Shown here: positions 8,498 through 16,811 of the stretch, one piece after another
Position numbering within the stretch: the first letter of the stretch is position 1
Layout of the letters: each line of letters opens with the position of its first letter
Assembly (NCBI GenBank): GCA_944382785.1
Contig: CALWNO010000014.1
Coordinates: 1 to 53,740, forward strand
Direction of reading: 5' to 3'
Length of the DNA stretch: 53,740 nt
Origin: an uncultured Gemmiger sp.
GTDB taxonomy: Bacteria; Bacillota; Clostridia; Oscillospirales; Ruminococcaceae
Position numbers and translations under genes: made by a program
The notes under the pieces: generated by a model
What the model was told of the DNA's origin: nothing
Databases searched by the model: none
The model's input: only the letters and a program-made list of their open reading frames with translations

Positions 8498-8531
8498 ATT
8501 ATAGTTTATATGCATTTCAAACGGTTGTCAA
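8498..8531 (-). promoter_or_regulatory. Possible promoter of rny
   Basis: Minus-strand TTGACA (8526-8531) with TATAAA (8505-8510) at a short 15-base spacing. TATAAT also occurs at 8498-8503, but 22 bases from TTGACA. Neither arrangement is ideal. Confidence 0.35.
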
Positions 8532-8567
8532 GAAATTGTTACACAACGGGAAAGTGGCCCGGCAGGC

Positions 8568-8596
8568 TTGACTTTTGAAAACTGCCGCGCTACAAT
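8568..8596 (+). promoter_or_regulatory. Promoter of thrS
   Basis: TTGACT (8568-8573), a 17-base spacer, TACAAT (8591-8596). It drives the T-box leader. Confidence 0.85.
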
Positions 8597-8602
8597 ATCG
8601 AT

Positions 8603-8868
8603 AACTTCATCCTGATGAATGCGATGATGCGGACAAACGGAAAGGCTGACCGGCGTTTCAGAGAGAGCCGCCGCCGTACAAACGGTGGGCTGCAAGCGGC
8701 TTGGCGGACGGCGCTTTTCTTACCACCGCAGAGCGCGGGGGCGAACCCCCGCCGGGCCCGGCCCGTTACAGCCGTTACGAGAGGCAGGCGTTTGCCTGCA
8801 ATTCGGGTGGAACCGTGGAGCTTACCGCTTCACCCCGTGTTTGAATGGGGTGAAGCGTTTTTTATTTT
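8603..8868 (+). promoter_or_regulatory. T-box leader of thrS (tRNA-Thr sensing)
   Basis: The 300-base leader ends with the conserved T-box GGGTGGAACCGTGG at 8805-8818, whose TGGA bulge pairs with the NCCA end of uncharged tRNA. A terminator follows. Upstream, CAGAGAG and GGTGGGCTGCAAGC resemble stem I elements. A candidate Thr specifier codon is ACC at 8722-8724 on the 3' side of stem I; this assignment is inferred. Uncharged tRNA-Thr should favour the antiterminator and raise thrS expression. Confidence 0.88.
8826..8868 (+). terminator. T-box-controlled terminator
   Basis: CGCTTCACCCC (8826-8836) pairs perfectly with GGGGTGAAGCG (8847-8857), followed by six T. It is the regulated terminator of the thrS T-box. 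Confidence 0.9.
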
Positions 8869-8911
8869 ATTCCGGCGGCCTCGGACCGCCGCAACTAGGG
8901 AGGTTGCAAGT

Positions 8912-10672
8912 ATGAAAGTCATTTACAATGACGGCACCGTCAAGGAATGCCCGCAGGAAGAAGAACTGCACGTCATCCGTCACACCGCCGCCCACATCAT
9001 GGCCCAGGCCATCAAGCGCCTGTGGCCCGAAGCGGATTTCGCCTTTGGCCCCGCCACCGAACACGGCTTCTACTATGACGTAGACCTGGGCGACACCAAG
9101 CTCACCGACGAGGACCTGGAAAAGATCGAGAAAGAGATGAAGAAGATCTGCAAGGAGAACCTGCCGATCAAGGCCTTCACTCTGCCCCGGGAAGAGGCCG
9201 TCAAGCTCATGCAGGAGCGCGGCGAGAAGTACAAGGTGGAGCATATCGGGGATCTGCCCGAGGACGCCACCATCAGCTTCTACCAGCAGGGTGAGTATAT
9301 CGACATGTGCGTCGGCCCTCACCTGACCTACACCAAGGCCCTGAAAGCCTTCAAGATCACCCAGCAGTCCGGTGCCTACTGGCGCGGCGACAAGAACAAC
9401 AAGATGCTGACCCGCATCAACGGCATTGCCTTCCGCAACCAGGAGGAGCTGGAAGCCCACCTGAAGCTGCTGGAAGAGGCTGCCCGCCGGGATCACCGCA
9501 AGATCGGCAAGGAAATGAATCTGTTCATGTTCTGCGACGAGGGCCCCGGCTTCCCCTTCTTCCTGCCCAACGGCATGGTATTGAAGAACACCCTGATCGA
9601 CTACTGGCGTGAGATCCACCGCAAGGCGGGCTATGTGGAAGTTTCCACCCCCCTGATCATGAACCGCCATCTGTGGGAGACCAGCGGCCACTGGGATCAT
9701 TACAAGGACAACATGTACTCCACCGTCATTGACGGCGAGGACTACTGCATCAAGCCCATGAACTGCCCGGGCGGCGTTCTGGTCTACCGCAGCCAGCCCC
9801 ACAGCTACCGCGAACTGCCCCTGCGCGTGGGCGAGCTGGGCCTGGTGCACCGCCACGAGCTGCGCGGCGCCCTGCACGGGTTGTTCCGCGTGCGCTGCTT
9901 CACCCAGGACGATGCCCACATCTTCATGCGCCGTGACCAGATCTCCGACGAGATCGCCAACGTGGTGCACCTGATCAACTCGGTGTACGACAAGTTCGGC
10001 TTCAAGTACTTTGTGGAACTGAGCACCCGTCCCGAGGACTCCATGGGCTCCGATGAGGACTGGGAGGACGCCACCAACGGCCTGAAGCAGGCGCTGGAAA
10101 AACTGAACATGCCCTATATCATCAATGAGGGCGACGGCGCCTTCTACGGCCCGAAGATCGATTTCCACCTGGAGGACAGCCTGGGCCGGACCTGGCAGTG
10201 CGGCACCATCCAGCTGGACTTCCAGATGCCCCTGAACTTCCATCTGGAATATGTCAACGAGGCCGGCGAGAAGGAACGCCCCATCATGATCCACCGCGTC
10301 TGCTTCGGTTCCATCGAGCGCTTCATCGGCATCCTGACCGAGCATTACGCCGGCAAGTTCCCCACCTGGCTGGCTCCCGTTCAGGTCAAGGTGCTGCCCG
10401 TCAGCGAAAAGACCCTGGACTACGCCCGCAGCGTGGCCGAAAAGCTGGAGAACGCCGGCGTCCGCGTTGTTCTGGATGAGAGCAACGAGAAGATCGGCTA
10501 CAAGATCCGTCAGGCCCAGCAGGTGGACCGCGTGCCCTACATGCTGGTTCTGGGCGCCAAGGAAGCCGAAGCCGGTACCGTCAGCGTCCGTGACCGTAAG
10601 GGTGACACCACGACCATGTCCGCCGACGAATTCCTGAACAGCGTCAAGGAAGAGATCGCCGAGCGCCGCTGA
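8912..10672 (+). CDS. thrS: Threonine--tRNA ligase lacking the N-terminal TGS domain
   Basis: This class II synthetase charges tRNA-Thr. The order is: editing/SAD-like domain (about 25-200, with HTAAHIMAQAIKRLWP near the start and the YIDMCVGPHL segment); catalytic core with the zinc ligand Cys in MNCPGG and the RHELRGALHGLFRVRCFTQDDAH block; and a C-terminal anticodon-binding domain from about 485. At 586 residues it is some 55-60 shorter than the usual 640, because the N-terminal TGS domain is missing and the editing domain begins almost at once. The ATG at 8912 has GGGAGG upstream and follows the T-box terminator directly. An open frame to 8615 is only the leader RNA. TGS-less forms are known in Clostridia. 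Confidence 0.96.
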   Translation: MKVIYNDGTVKECPQEEELHVIRHTAAHIMAQAIKRLWPEADFAFGPATEHGFYYDVDLGDTKLTDEDLEKIEKEMKKICKENLPIKAFTLPREEAVKLMQERGEKYKVEHIGDLPEDATISFYQQGEYIDMCVGPHLTYTKALKAFKITQQSGAYWRGDKNNKMLTRINGIAFRNQEELEAHLKLLEEAARRDHRKIGKEMNLFMFCDEGPGFPFFLPNGMVLKNTLIDYWREIHRKAGYVEVSTPLIMNRHLWETSGHWDHYKDNMYSTVIDGEDYCIKPMNCPGGVLVYRSQPHSYRELPLRVGELGLVHRHELRGALHGLFRVRCFTQDDAHIFMRRDQISDEIANVVHLINSVYDKFGFKYFVELSTRPEDSMGSDEDWEDATNGLKQALEKLNMPYIINEGDGAFYGPKIDFHLEDSLGRTWQCGTIQLDFQMPLNFHLEYVNEAGEKERPIMIHRVCFGSIERFIGILTEHYAGKFPTWLAPVQVKVLPVSEKTLDYARSVAEKLENAGVRVVLDESNEKIGYKIRQAQQVDRVPYMLVLGAKEAEAGTVSVRDRKGDTTTMSADEFLNSVKEEIAERR

Positions 10673-10708
10673 TTTTTCAAAAGCCGCTCCTCAATTAGAA
10701 CACGTTGC

Positions 10709-10747
10709 AAGCCGCTGCCTGCCCTGTGCAGGCGGCGGCTTTTTGTT
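10709..10747 (+). terminator. Terminator of thrS
   Basis: GCCGCTGCCTGC pairs with GCAGGCGGCGGC (one mismatch), followed by TTTTTGTTTTT. Confidence 0.9.
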
Positions 10748-10783
10748 TTTGCACAGCTTTCGCCTCAGCGTAAAAAAATTCTC

Positions 10784-10812
10784 TTGCCTGTGCCGGTTGC
10801 AGCCGCTATAAT
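10784..10812 (+). promoter_or_regulatory. Promoter of the sodium symporter gene
   Basis: TTGCCT (10784-10789), a 17-base spacer, a perfect TATAAT (10807-10812). Confidence 0.85.
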
Positions 10813-10848
10813 AGAAAGCGGTGTTTGAAATCAGAAGGAGGAATTTTT

Positions 10849-12207
10849 TTGGAAAACCGTGAATCTTTTGCCTCGCGCCTGGGGTTCATCCTCATCAGCG
10901 CGGGCTGCGCCATCGGCATCGGCAATGTCTGGCGCTTCCCTACCGTCACCGGTGAAAACGGCGGCGGCGTGTTTGTTCTGTTCTATCTGCTGTTCCTGAT
11001 CTGTATGGGCGTGCCTGTGCTGACCATGGAGCTGGCGGTGGGCCGCGCTGGCCGCGGCAGCGCCGGCAAGGCCTACAAAGCCCTGGAGCCCAAGGGCAGC
11101 GTATGGCACCTGCATGGCTGGGCCTGTCTTTTGGGCAGTGTGGTGCTGATGATGTACTACACCACCGTCAACGGCTGGATGATCAGCTACTTCTTCAAGT
11201 TCCTGACCGGCACCTTTGAGGGTGCCACCGCCGATACCTCGGCCGCCACCTTCAACGCTATGCTGGCCAACCCCGGGGAGATGGGCCTGTTCATGGCCGT
11301 GACCGTAGTGCTGGGCTTTATTGTGTGCAGTTTCGGGCTGCGCAACGGCGTGGAGCGCATCGGCAAATGGATGATGGGTGCTTTGCTGGTGCTCATCCTG
11401 ATCCTGGTGGTGCACAGCCTGACCCTGTCCGGCGCCGCAGAGGGTCTGACCTTCTACCTGCTGCCCGACTGGAAGCGTGCCAGCGAGGCCGGCATCATCA
11501 ACGTGGCCGTGGCTGCCATGAACCAGTCCTTCTTTACCCTGAGTCTGGGCATCGGCGCCATGGAGATCTTCGGCAGCTACATGAACCGCAACTTTGCCCT
11601 GACCGGCGAGGCGGTGCGCATCTGCGCCCTGGACACCTTTGTGGCCATCTGCGCCGGGCTCATCATCTTCCCGGCCTGCTTCACCTACGGCGTCAGCCCG
11701 GACAGCGGTCCTCAGCTGATCTTTGTGACCCTGCCCAACGTCTTTGCCAGCCTGGCCGGCGGGCGCATCTGGGGTTCCCTGTTCTTCCTGTTCATGACCT
11801 TTGCCAGCTTCACCACCGTCATTGCGGTGTTTGAGAACATCATCGCCTGCCTGATGGACCAGTTCGGCCTGGATCGCCGCAAGACGGTGCTCATCGGCGG
11901 GGTGATCATCCTGATTGCCAGCATTCCCTGTGTGCTGGGCTACAATCTGTGGAGCTTCCTGCAGCCCCTGGGCCCGGGCAGCACCGTGCTGGACGGCGAG
12001 GACTTCCTGGTCAGCAACATCCTGCTCCCGGTGGGCAGCCTGATCTATCTGCTGTTCTGCGTCACCCGCTGGGGCTGGGGCTTCGACAAGTATCTGGAAG
12101 AAGCCAACACCGGCAGCGGCATCAAGATGCCCCGCTGGCTCAAGCCCTACTTCCAGTTCGTGGTGCCCATCCTGATCGTGGTCATCCTGCTGGGTGGCCT
12201 GCTGTAA
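10849..12207 (+). CDS. Neurotransmitter:sodium symporter (SNF family) transporter
   Basis: The 452-residue protein is a LeuT-fold, sodium-coupled amino-acid transporter of the prokaryotic NSS/SNF family. The first helix carries the signature SAGCAIGIGNVWRFP, with the unwound Gly-rich segment that binds Na+ and substrate. PVLTMELAVGRAGR follows helix 2. About eleven hydrophobic helices are visible, as in MhsT-like proteins. Substrate (probably a hydrophobic or aromatic amino acid, including tryptophan) is inferred only from the family. The start is TTG at 10849, placed 7 bases after AAGGAGG; the TTG at 10825 lies upstream of that ribosome site and is rejected. Monocistronic. Confidence 0.92.
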   Translation: MENRESFASRLGFILISAGCAIGIGNVWRFPTVTGENGGGVFVLFYLLFLICMGVPVLTMELAVGRAGRGSAGKAYKALEPKGSVWHLHGWACLLGSVVLMMYYTTVNGWMISYFFKFLTGTFEGATADTSAATFNAMLANPGEMGLFMAVTVVLGFIVCSFGLRNGVERIGKWMMGALLVLILILVVHSLTLSGAAEGLTFYLLPDWKRASEAGIINVAVAAMNQSFFTLSLGIGAMEIFGSYMNRNFALTGEAVRICALDTFVAICAGLIIFPACFTYGVSPDSGPQLIFVTLPNVFASLAGGRIWGSLFFLFMTFASFTTVIAVFENIIACLMDQFGLDRRKTVLIGGVIILIASIPCVLGYNLWSFLQPLGPGSTVLDGEDFLVSNILLPVGSLIYLLFCVTRWGWGFDKYLEEANTGSGIKMPRWLKPYFQFVVPILIVVILLGGLL

Positions 12208-12224
12208 CTTTCTGTTGAAACGGC

Positions 12225-12273
12225 AACAGCCGGTACCTTTCCCACCTTGGGAAACGGGTACCGGCTGTTTTTG
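12225..12273. terminator. Bidirectional terminator
   Basis: AACAGCCGGTACC (12225-12237) pairs with GGTACCGGCTGTT (12257-12269). It lies between the convergent symporter and DUF4830 genes. Confidence 0.85.
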
Positions 12274-12276
12274 TGT

Positions 12277-12873
12277 TTATTCGGTGGGGAAGGCGCTTTC
12301 GTCCACCACCTCCGCACTGGTCTGGGCGGTATCATCAGGTAAGGCGTCCGCCGTGACATCAGCGGAGGCGGCGGTCTCGGCGTCGGCGGCGTTCTGCTGG
12401 GCGGCAGAAACCAACCCGGTCACCTCCCCCGACGGCTTCGCCAGCAGGTAGGCCCCCACCGGCTTGGTCTTATACACCAGCAACACGCAGTAGGTATCGT
12501 CCTCCCCGTCGGACAGAGCCGGGCACAGGGCGGTCCACTTTTCCACCGTCTTGCCCTTGTGGCCCTCCAGGGTCAGACCGCTCTCCTCCACCACCTGGTT
12601 GAAGGCGGCAAAGCTGTCGTCCCACTGTTTGGGGATCTTCACCTTATCCACCGCCGCGGTGGCCAGGTCCACCTCAAAGCCGTAGCCGGTGAAGTAGGTG
12701 GCAATGTCCTGGGTGGTTTCAATGACCGTCTGTTCGGACACGGCGGCGGACGCGGTCACGCTGTCGTCTGCGAAGTGCACGGCGGCGGTGATGGTGCCCG
12801 CCAGGCAGACCGCACACAGGGCCAGCGCCCCGGCCTGCCGCAGCCTTGGCTTGGTAACAGTAAACAAAAACAT
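12277..12873 (-). CDS. Probable DUF4830 exported protein
   Basis: The 198-residue protein has an N-terminal signal anchor (about 12-32). An extracellular domain follows whose pattern (IATYFTGYGFEVD, KIPKQWDDSFAAFNQ, LEGHKGKTVEKWT, TYCVLLVYKTKPVGAYL) resembles DUF4830. The last 45 residues are an Ala/Asp/Thr-rich tail without structure. The family has no known function and occurs in Firmicutes, often near sporulation or envelope genes. The ATG at 12871-12873 is preceded by GAGGGGG. That ribosome site can pair with a CCCCCC run 32 bases upstream on the mRNA. It follows the GDPD gene by 70 bases and may share its transcript. Confidence 0.65.
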   Translation of the reverse strand: MFLFTVTKPRLRQAGALALCAVCLAGTITAAVHFADDSVTASAAVSEQTVIETTQDIATYFTGYGFEVDLATAAVDKVKIPKQWDDSFAAFNQVVEESGLTLEGHKGKTVEKWTALCPALSDGEDDTYCVLLVYKTKPVGAYLLAKPSGEVTGLVSAAQQNAADAETAASADVTADALPDDTAQTSAEVVDESAFPTE

Positions 12874-12943
12874 AAGCAGCCCCCTCGCTTGCCTTCCAAA
12901 ACTTTCAATGCAAGGTATGCAGGGGGGCTTCCTTTTATGCCGT

Positions 12944-13783
12944 TCAGTACCGGGGGCCCGGGGTGTACCACTGGAAAATCAGGGCGTCATACCGCCGCTG
13001 ACAGGCTTTTCGGTCGTGTTGGGGCAGAATGGTCCACTGCACCATCATGGCCCCCAGGGCCCGGCAGAGGGCCACGGCCCCGTTTTCCCGTTCCGGGCAC
13101 CAGGCAATGAAGTCCGGACGCCCCAGAAAGTTGCCGCAGCAGTGGCTGATAAGGTAGGCGTGCAGCGGCGGAACGCCCAGTTTCCGGTTGGCCCGGTAGC
13201 TGTCCGCCAGCTGCCCCCGCAGCACGCCGGGGGCCATACGGCGGATGCGCCAGACCACCCGGGGGTCGAAACTTTCGATGCAGTAGGGGCCGTGGTACCC
13301 GGCCAGTGCCTGCAGGGTGGCGGTGCACAGGGCATCCAGGTAGGCGCCGCCGTACTCCTGCCGGCTCTTGATTTCCACGATCAGGGGTACCCGGCCCCCG
13401 ATTTCCTCCAGCGCCCGGGCAAACAGGGGCGGGGTGCAGGCGGTGCCCGCCAGGGAAAGAGACTGTATCTGCTGCCAGGTGTGGTCCCGCACCCAGCCTT
13501 TGGCCCCGGTCATCCGGTCCAGGGTATCATCGTGAAAGACCACCAGCTGTTTGTCGGCGGTGAACTGCACGTCCAGCTCGATGCCGCAGCCGCAGGCTAC
13601 CGCCGCCGAAAAGGCGGGCAGACTGTTTTCCGGGACGGACTGGTCCCGGGTGAACAGGCCCCGATGGGCAAAATGATAATGCAGAAAAGGCGCCCGCAGC
13701 AAACGCCGAGGCCGTCCCGGCGCCACCAGAAAAATGGCCAGTGCCGCCAGGATCAGAACAAAACCCACAAAACACCATCCCAT
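12944..13783 (-). CDS. Glycerophosphodiester phosphodiesterase family protein, membrane-anchored
   Basis: This 279-residue TIM-barrel enzyme should hydrolyse glycerophosphodiesters to glycerol-3-phosphate and an alcohol. Catalytic signatures are clear: HRG with the acid/base His, PENSLPAF with Glu, ELDVQ with the metal-binding Glu/Asp pair, and VVFHDDTLDRMTG with the second His. A single N-terminal hydrophobic helix (about 3-22) suggests anchoring, with the catalytic domain outside or at the inner face. The ATG at 13781-13783 was chosen because the predicted transcript starts near 13829. AAAGG lies 14 bases upstream, which is far, so translation may be weak. It may be co-transcribed with the DUF4830 gene. 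Confidence 0.88.
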   Translation of the reverse strand: MGWCFVGFVLILAALAIFLVAPGRPRRLLRAPFLHYHFAHRGLFTRDQSVPENSLPAFSAAVACGCGIELDVQFTADKQLVVFHDDTLDRMTGAKGWVRDHTWQQIQSLSLAGTACTPPLFARALEEIGGRVPLIVEIKSRQEYGGAYLDALCTATLQALAGYHGPYCIESFDPRVVWRIRRMAPGVLRGQLADSYRANRKLGVPPLHAYLISHCCGNFLGRPDFIAWCPERENGAVALCRALGAMMVQWTILPQHDRKACQRRYDALIFQWYTPGPRY

Positions 13784-13805
13784 AGAGATTGATTCAGCCT
13801 TTCTG

Positions 13806-13828
13806 CGGCGGCGTGTGTAACCGGGCCG
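13806..13828 (-). other. Stem-loop at the 5' end of the GDPD transcript
   Basis: GCGGC and GCCGC pair across 12 bases, directly at the predicted transcription start. Confidence 0.35.
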
Positions 13829-13835
13829 CGTCCCT

Positions 13836-13864
13836 ATTGTAGCGCGTCCGGGCCGCCCGGGCAA
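13836..13864 (-). promoter_or_regulatory. Promoter of the GDPD gene
   Basis: Minus-strand TTGCCC (13859-13864), a 17-base spacer, TACAAT (13836-13841). Confidence 0.7.
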
Positions 13865-13884
13865 GACAGGATTCTGTAAATTTC

Positions 13885-13912
13885 GTGAAAGAGATTTTAA
13901 GAAAACTTTCAC
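13885..13912. repeat. Inverted repeat between divergent GDPD and response-regulator genes
   Basis: GTGAAAG (13885-13891) and CTTTCAC (13906-13912) are perfect inverted arms whose centres are 21 bases apart. This AT-rich element could be a binding site for the response regulator encoded downstream. Confidence 0.45.
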
Positions 13913-14031
13913 AAATCCCCCATCTGTGCGGTTTATTATGGTACTATATGAAAAAGAGCGACCGTCAGCGCCTGACCCGGACGAAATCTGCAGTTTTGCC
14001 CGGCCTGCGCTACTGTTTGGAGGGTTTTACT

Positions 14032-14715
14032 ATGGCAAAAATACTGGTCGTTGATGATGAACCGCGCATCCGGGACCTGATCCGGGAGCATCTGCAGCAC
14101 AGCGGCTATACCTGTGCCGAGGCCGGGGATGGCGCCCAGGCTCTTTCCATCCTGTCCCAGGGGGGCATTGATCTGGTGATCCTGGATATCATGATGCCAT
14201 TCATGGACGGCATGACCTGCCTGCGGGAGATGCGTTCCCGCAAGATCAACACCCCGGTGATCATGCTCACCGCCCGCAGCGAGGAATACGACAAGCTGGC
14301 CGGGCTGGAGGGCGGTGCCGACGACTACGTGGTCAAGCCCTTCTCCCCCCGGGAACTGGTGGCCCGTGTCAAGGCGGTGCTGGCCCGCACCATGCCGGCT
14401 CCTGCCGAGACCGGCGGCGTGTATACCTTCGGGGATCTGGTCATCGACACTGCCAGTCACAGCGTGAAGGTGGCCGGGAAAGAAGCGCCCCTGACCCCCA
14501 AGGAATTTGACCTGCTGGTATTTCTGGTGAACAACCGGGGGATCGCCCTGTCCCGGGAGAAGATCCTGCAAAAGGTATGGAACTACGACTATTACGGCGA
14601 GGACCGCACCGTGGACACCCACATCAAGATGCTCCGCGGCCATCTGGGACCCTGCCGCGGATACATTGTGACGGTCTGGGGCATCGGCTACAAATTTGAC
14701 CCGGACGTGCTGTAA
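14032..14715 (+). CDS. OmpR-family response regulator
   Basis: The 227-residue protein has a CheY-like receiver (1-120) with the acidic pocket VVDDE, phospho-acceptor Asp52 in LVILDIMMP, Thr80 and Lys102 in VKPF. A winged-helix DNA-binding domain follows (about 130-225) ending in HIKMLRGHL and VTVWGIGYKF. It is the output half of the adjacent two-component system; the sensor starts 15 bases after the stop. The ATG at 14032 has GGAGGG upstream. The open frame to 13885 lacks a ribosome site and overlaps the inverted repeat. One deviation is GPCRGYIVTVWGIGYK, where the wing usually reads R-G-x-GY-x-F. Confidence 0.95.
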   Translation: MAKILVVDDEPRIRDLIREHLQHSGYTCAEAGDGAQALSILSQGGIDLVILDIMMPFMDGMTCLREMRSRKINTPVIMLTARSEEYDKLAGLEGGADDYVVKPFSPRELVARVKAVLARTMPAPAETGGVYTFGDLVIDTASHSVKVAGKEAPLTPKEFDLLVFLVNNRGIALSREKILQKVWNYDYYGEDRTVDTHIKMLRGHLGPCRGYIVTVWGIGYKFDPDVL

Positions 14716-14730
14716 AAACGGAGAAACCGT

Positions 14731-16281
14731 ATGTGGAAAAAGGTGAAGTCTGCCCGCCGGGCCCCGGAAAAAGCAGTCCCTGGCATGGGACTGGGGGTCC
14801 GCGGTCAGCTGATGTTGTTTCTGTGCGCCGTGACCCTGTTCACCCTGGGGCTGGTCTGGGCGCTGATCACCTATGCCCTGGAGCCCATGTACAACCGCAA
14901 GATCCGCACCAGCCTGGAGGCCAAGGCGGATGCCGTGGTGGCCCTGATCGATGCCAACGACGGGCCGGTATCCAGCCGAATTCTGGGTAAACTGGTATTG
15001 GATGAGGATTTCTGGCTCTCCTTTCTGGAAAAGGCCATTGACGGGTCCCTGGACCTGGAAAACTGCTGCGTGGACATCAGTGACTCCACTTTGAGCAACG
15101 TCCAGTGCCTGGAAAGTCTCTATCCCTGTGTGCTGCACCAGAGCGAATACTCTTTCGGAGGCAAGATCAGCCTGAAGCAGGACACCCCCGAGGTGGTGCG
15201 GCTGCGAGGGCTGGTGTTCACCAAAAAGAGCGTATATGAGACCGTCTCCTCCGGCGGCAACCTGCAGATGGTGGTGGGCAAACTCACCGCCGACGGACAG
15301 TATGCGGTGCTGGTATCCACCAGTCTGGCCCAGATCACCACTGCCGCCGACGTGCTGCGCAGCGTGCTGCCGCCGGTGGCCCTGCTGCTCTTTGGACTGA
15401 ATGTGGTGGCGGCCATCCTGTTCAGCCGCTGGTTCACCCACCCGGTGTACCAGCTGGCCGGCGGTGCCCGCCGCATGGCCGCCGGCCGGTATGACGTGCA
15501 GGTGGAGGTCAAGCGCCGGGATGAGCTGGGGCTGCTGGCCAAGGAGTTCAATCACATGGCCCGGGCGGTGCAGCGCTCCGCCGAGCTGGAAAAGGAACTG
15601 CTGGCCAACGTGAGCCACGACCTGCGCACACCCCTGACCCTCATCAAGGGCTACGCCGAGACGGTACGGGACCTATCCGGCATGGACGAGGAGAAGCGCA
15701 CCGAACAGTGCAATATCATTGTGGATGAGACCGACCGGCTTTCGGCCTTGGTCAACAGCGTGATGGAGCTGAGCAAGGTCCAGAGCGGTGTGGAGAAGCC
15801 CAATCTGGTGGACTTTGACATGAGCGGGCTCTGCTTTGAGGTGGCAGGACTCTACGACGCCGTCTGCGAACAGAACCACTGGACCCTGCAGCTGGAAGCC
15901 GACAAGGAGTGCATGGTCCGGGCCGACCCGGCCATGATGGAGCGGGTGCTGCACAATCTGCTGGGCAATGCCACCCATCATATCGGGGAGGATGGTGTCT
16001 TTGTGCTGCGGGCCATTCCCCTGCCCGCCGGCGGCTGCCGCATTGAGGTGGAGGACCACGGCCCCGGCATTCCGCCGGAGGACCTGCCCTACATCTTCGA
16101 CCGGTACTACCGCGCCCGCAAGAATGCAGGCAAGCCCGGCACCGGGCTGGGGCTTTCCATCACCAAGGCCATTCTGCAGCAGCACGGCTTCCCCTTCGGC
16201 GTCAAGAGCGAGGTGGGCCGCGGTTCTCTGTTCTGGTTTGAGATGACCGCCCCCGACAAACAAACCCCGCCCCAAGAATAA
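14731..16281 (+). CDS. Sensor histidine kinase with extracellular domain and HAMP
   Basis: The 516-residue kinase has two membrane helices (about 25-50 and 211-232) bounding a 160-residue extracellular sensor. A HAMP domain (233-285) follows, then HisKA with phospho-acceptor His296 in NVSHDLRTPL, and an HATPase_c domain with the N-box near HNLLGNATHH, G1 EDHGPGIP and G2 TGLGLSI. The sensor contains an unusual CC pair (112-113) and Cys126 and Cys133, which could form disulfides or sense redox state. Immediately downstream of the response regulator, with GGAGA as ribosome site. The ligand is unknown. Confidence 0.95.
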   Translation: MWKKVKSARRAPEKAVPGMGLGVRGQLMLFLCAVTLFTLGLVWALITYALEPMYNRKIRTSLEAKADAVVALIDANDGPVSSRILGKLVLDEDFWLSFLEKAIDGSLDLENCCVDISDSTLSNVQCLESLYPCVLHQSEYSFGGKISLKQDTPEVVRLRGLVFTKKSVYETVSSGGNLQMVVGKLTADGQYAVLVSTSLAQITTAADVLRSVLPPVALLLFGLNVVAAILFSRWFTHPVYQLAGGARRMAAGRYDVQVEVKRRDELGLLAKEFNHMARAVQRSAELEKELLANVSHDLRTPLTLIKGYAETVRDLSGMDEEKRTEQCNIIVDETDRLSALVNSVMELSKVQSGVEKPNLVDFDMSGLCFEVAGLYDAVCEQNHWTLQLEADKECMVRADPAMMERVLHNLLGNATHHIGEDGVFVLRAIPLPAGGCRIEVEDHGPGIPPEDLPYIFDRYYRARKNAGKPGTGLGLSITKAILQQHGFPFGVKSEVGRGSLFWFEMTAPDKQTPPQE

Positions 16282-16319
16282 AATGGTACTGTTCCCAACC
16301 CGAAAAGGAGGATTCTGCC

Positions 16320-16793
16320 ATGGACGAACCCCGCCATCTGCCCGTTCCCCTGCCCGAAGAAAAGACCGCCGCATCTCCCGACGATTGGAAAGCCCGGCTG
16401 GACCGGCTGGAAGCCAAAACCGACCGCAACGCCCGCCTGCTGAAAGCCTGCATCGGCCTGCTCATCGGGTTGATTGCGGTGCTCTGCGTGGGGTTCGGGG
16501 TGCTGTTCTACCATGGCGGCATTGCCTACCGCAGCCTGCTCCAGGCCACCGAACAGGTGGATACCCTGGCCGGCACCATCCAGGACAGTCTGGACAGCAT
16601 GGAGCCCGGAGAGCTGGACCGGCTGCTGCAATCCCTGCCTGACATTGCCCAAAAGCTTTCCCAGCTGGATGTGGACGCCCTGAACCAGGTCATTGCCCAG
16701 ATGCCCGACATGATGCAGACCATGGAAGATCTGGAGCGCCAGACCAGCCAGATCACCGGCTGGTTCAGCGGTCTGGGCGGTCTGTTCCGCTGA
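16320..16793 (+). CDS. Small membrane protein co-transcribed with the two-component system
   Basis: The 157-residue protein has a charged cytoplasmic N-terminus (1-42), one transmembrane helix (about 43-65), and an external helical domain. That domain has heptad-like Leu/Ile spacing and repeated DSLDSMEPGELDRLLQ- and QKLSQLDVDALNQV-type segments, and it ends in GWFSGLGGLFR. No family is recognised. AAAGGAGG lies 9 bases before the ATG and only 38 bases separate it from the kinase stop, so it belongs to the same operon. It could be an accessory that modulates the kinase or a target of the system; this is inferred from position only. Confidence 0.75.
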   Translation: MDEPRHLPVPLPEEKTAASPDDWKARLDRLEAKTDRNARLLKACIGLLIGLIAVLCVGFGVLFYHGGIAYRSLLQATEQVDTLAGTIQDSLDSMEPGELDRLLQSLPDIAQKLSQLDVDALNQVIAQMPDMMQTMEDLERQTSQITGWFSGLGGLFR

Positions 16794-16811
16794 CCATCCT
16801 GCCTCAAATAG

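Noticed and set aside
8615-8911. N-terminal extension of thrS that might restore a TGS domain
   Set aside because: The frame is the T-box leader read through its terminator; it encodes no TGS-like sequence.
12944-13912. Longer N-terminus for the GDPD protein
   Set aside because: The extension is Arg/Pro-rich, crosses the -10 element and lacks a start with a ribosome site.
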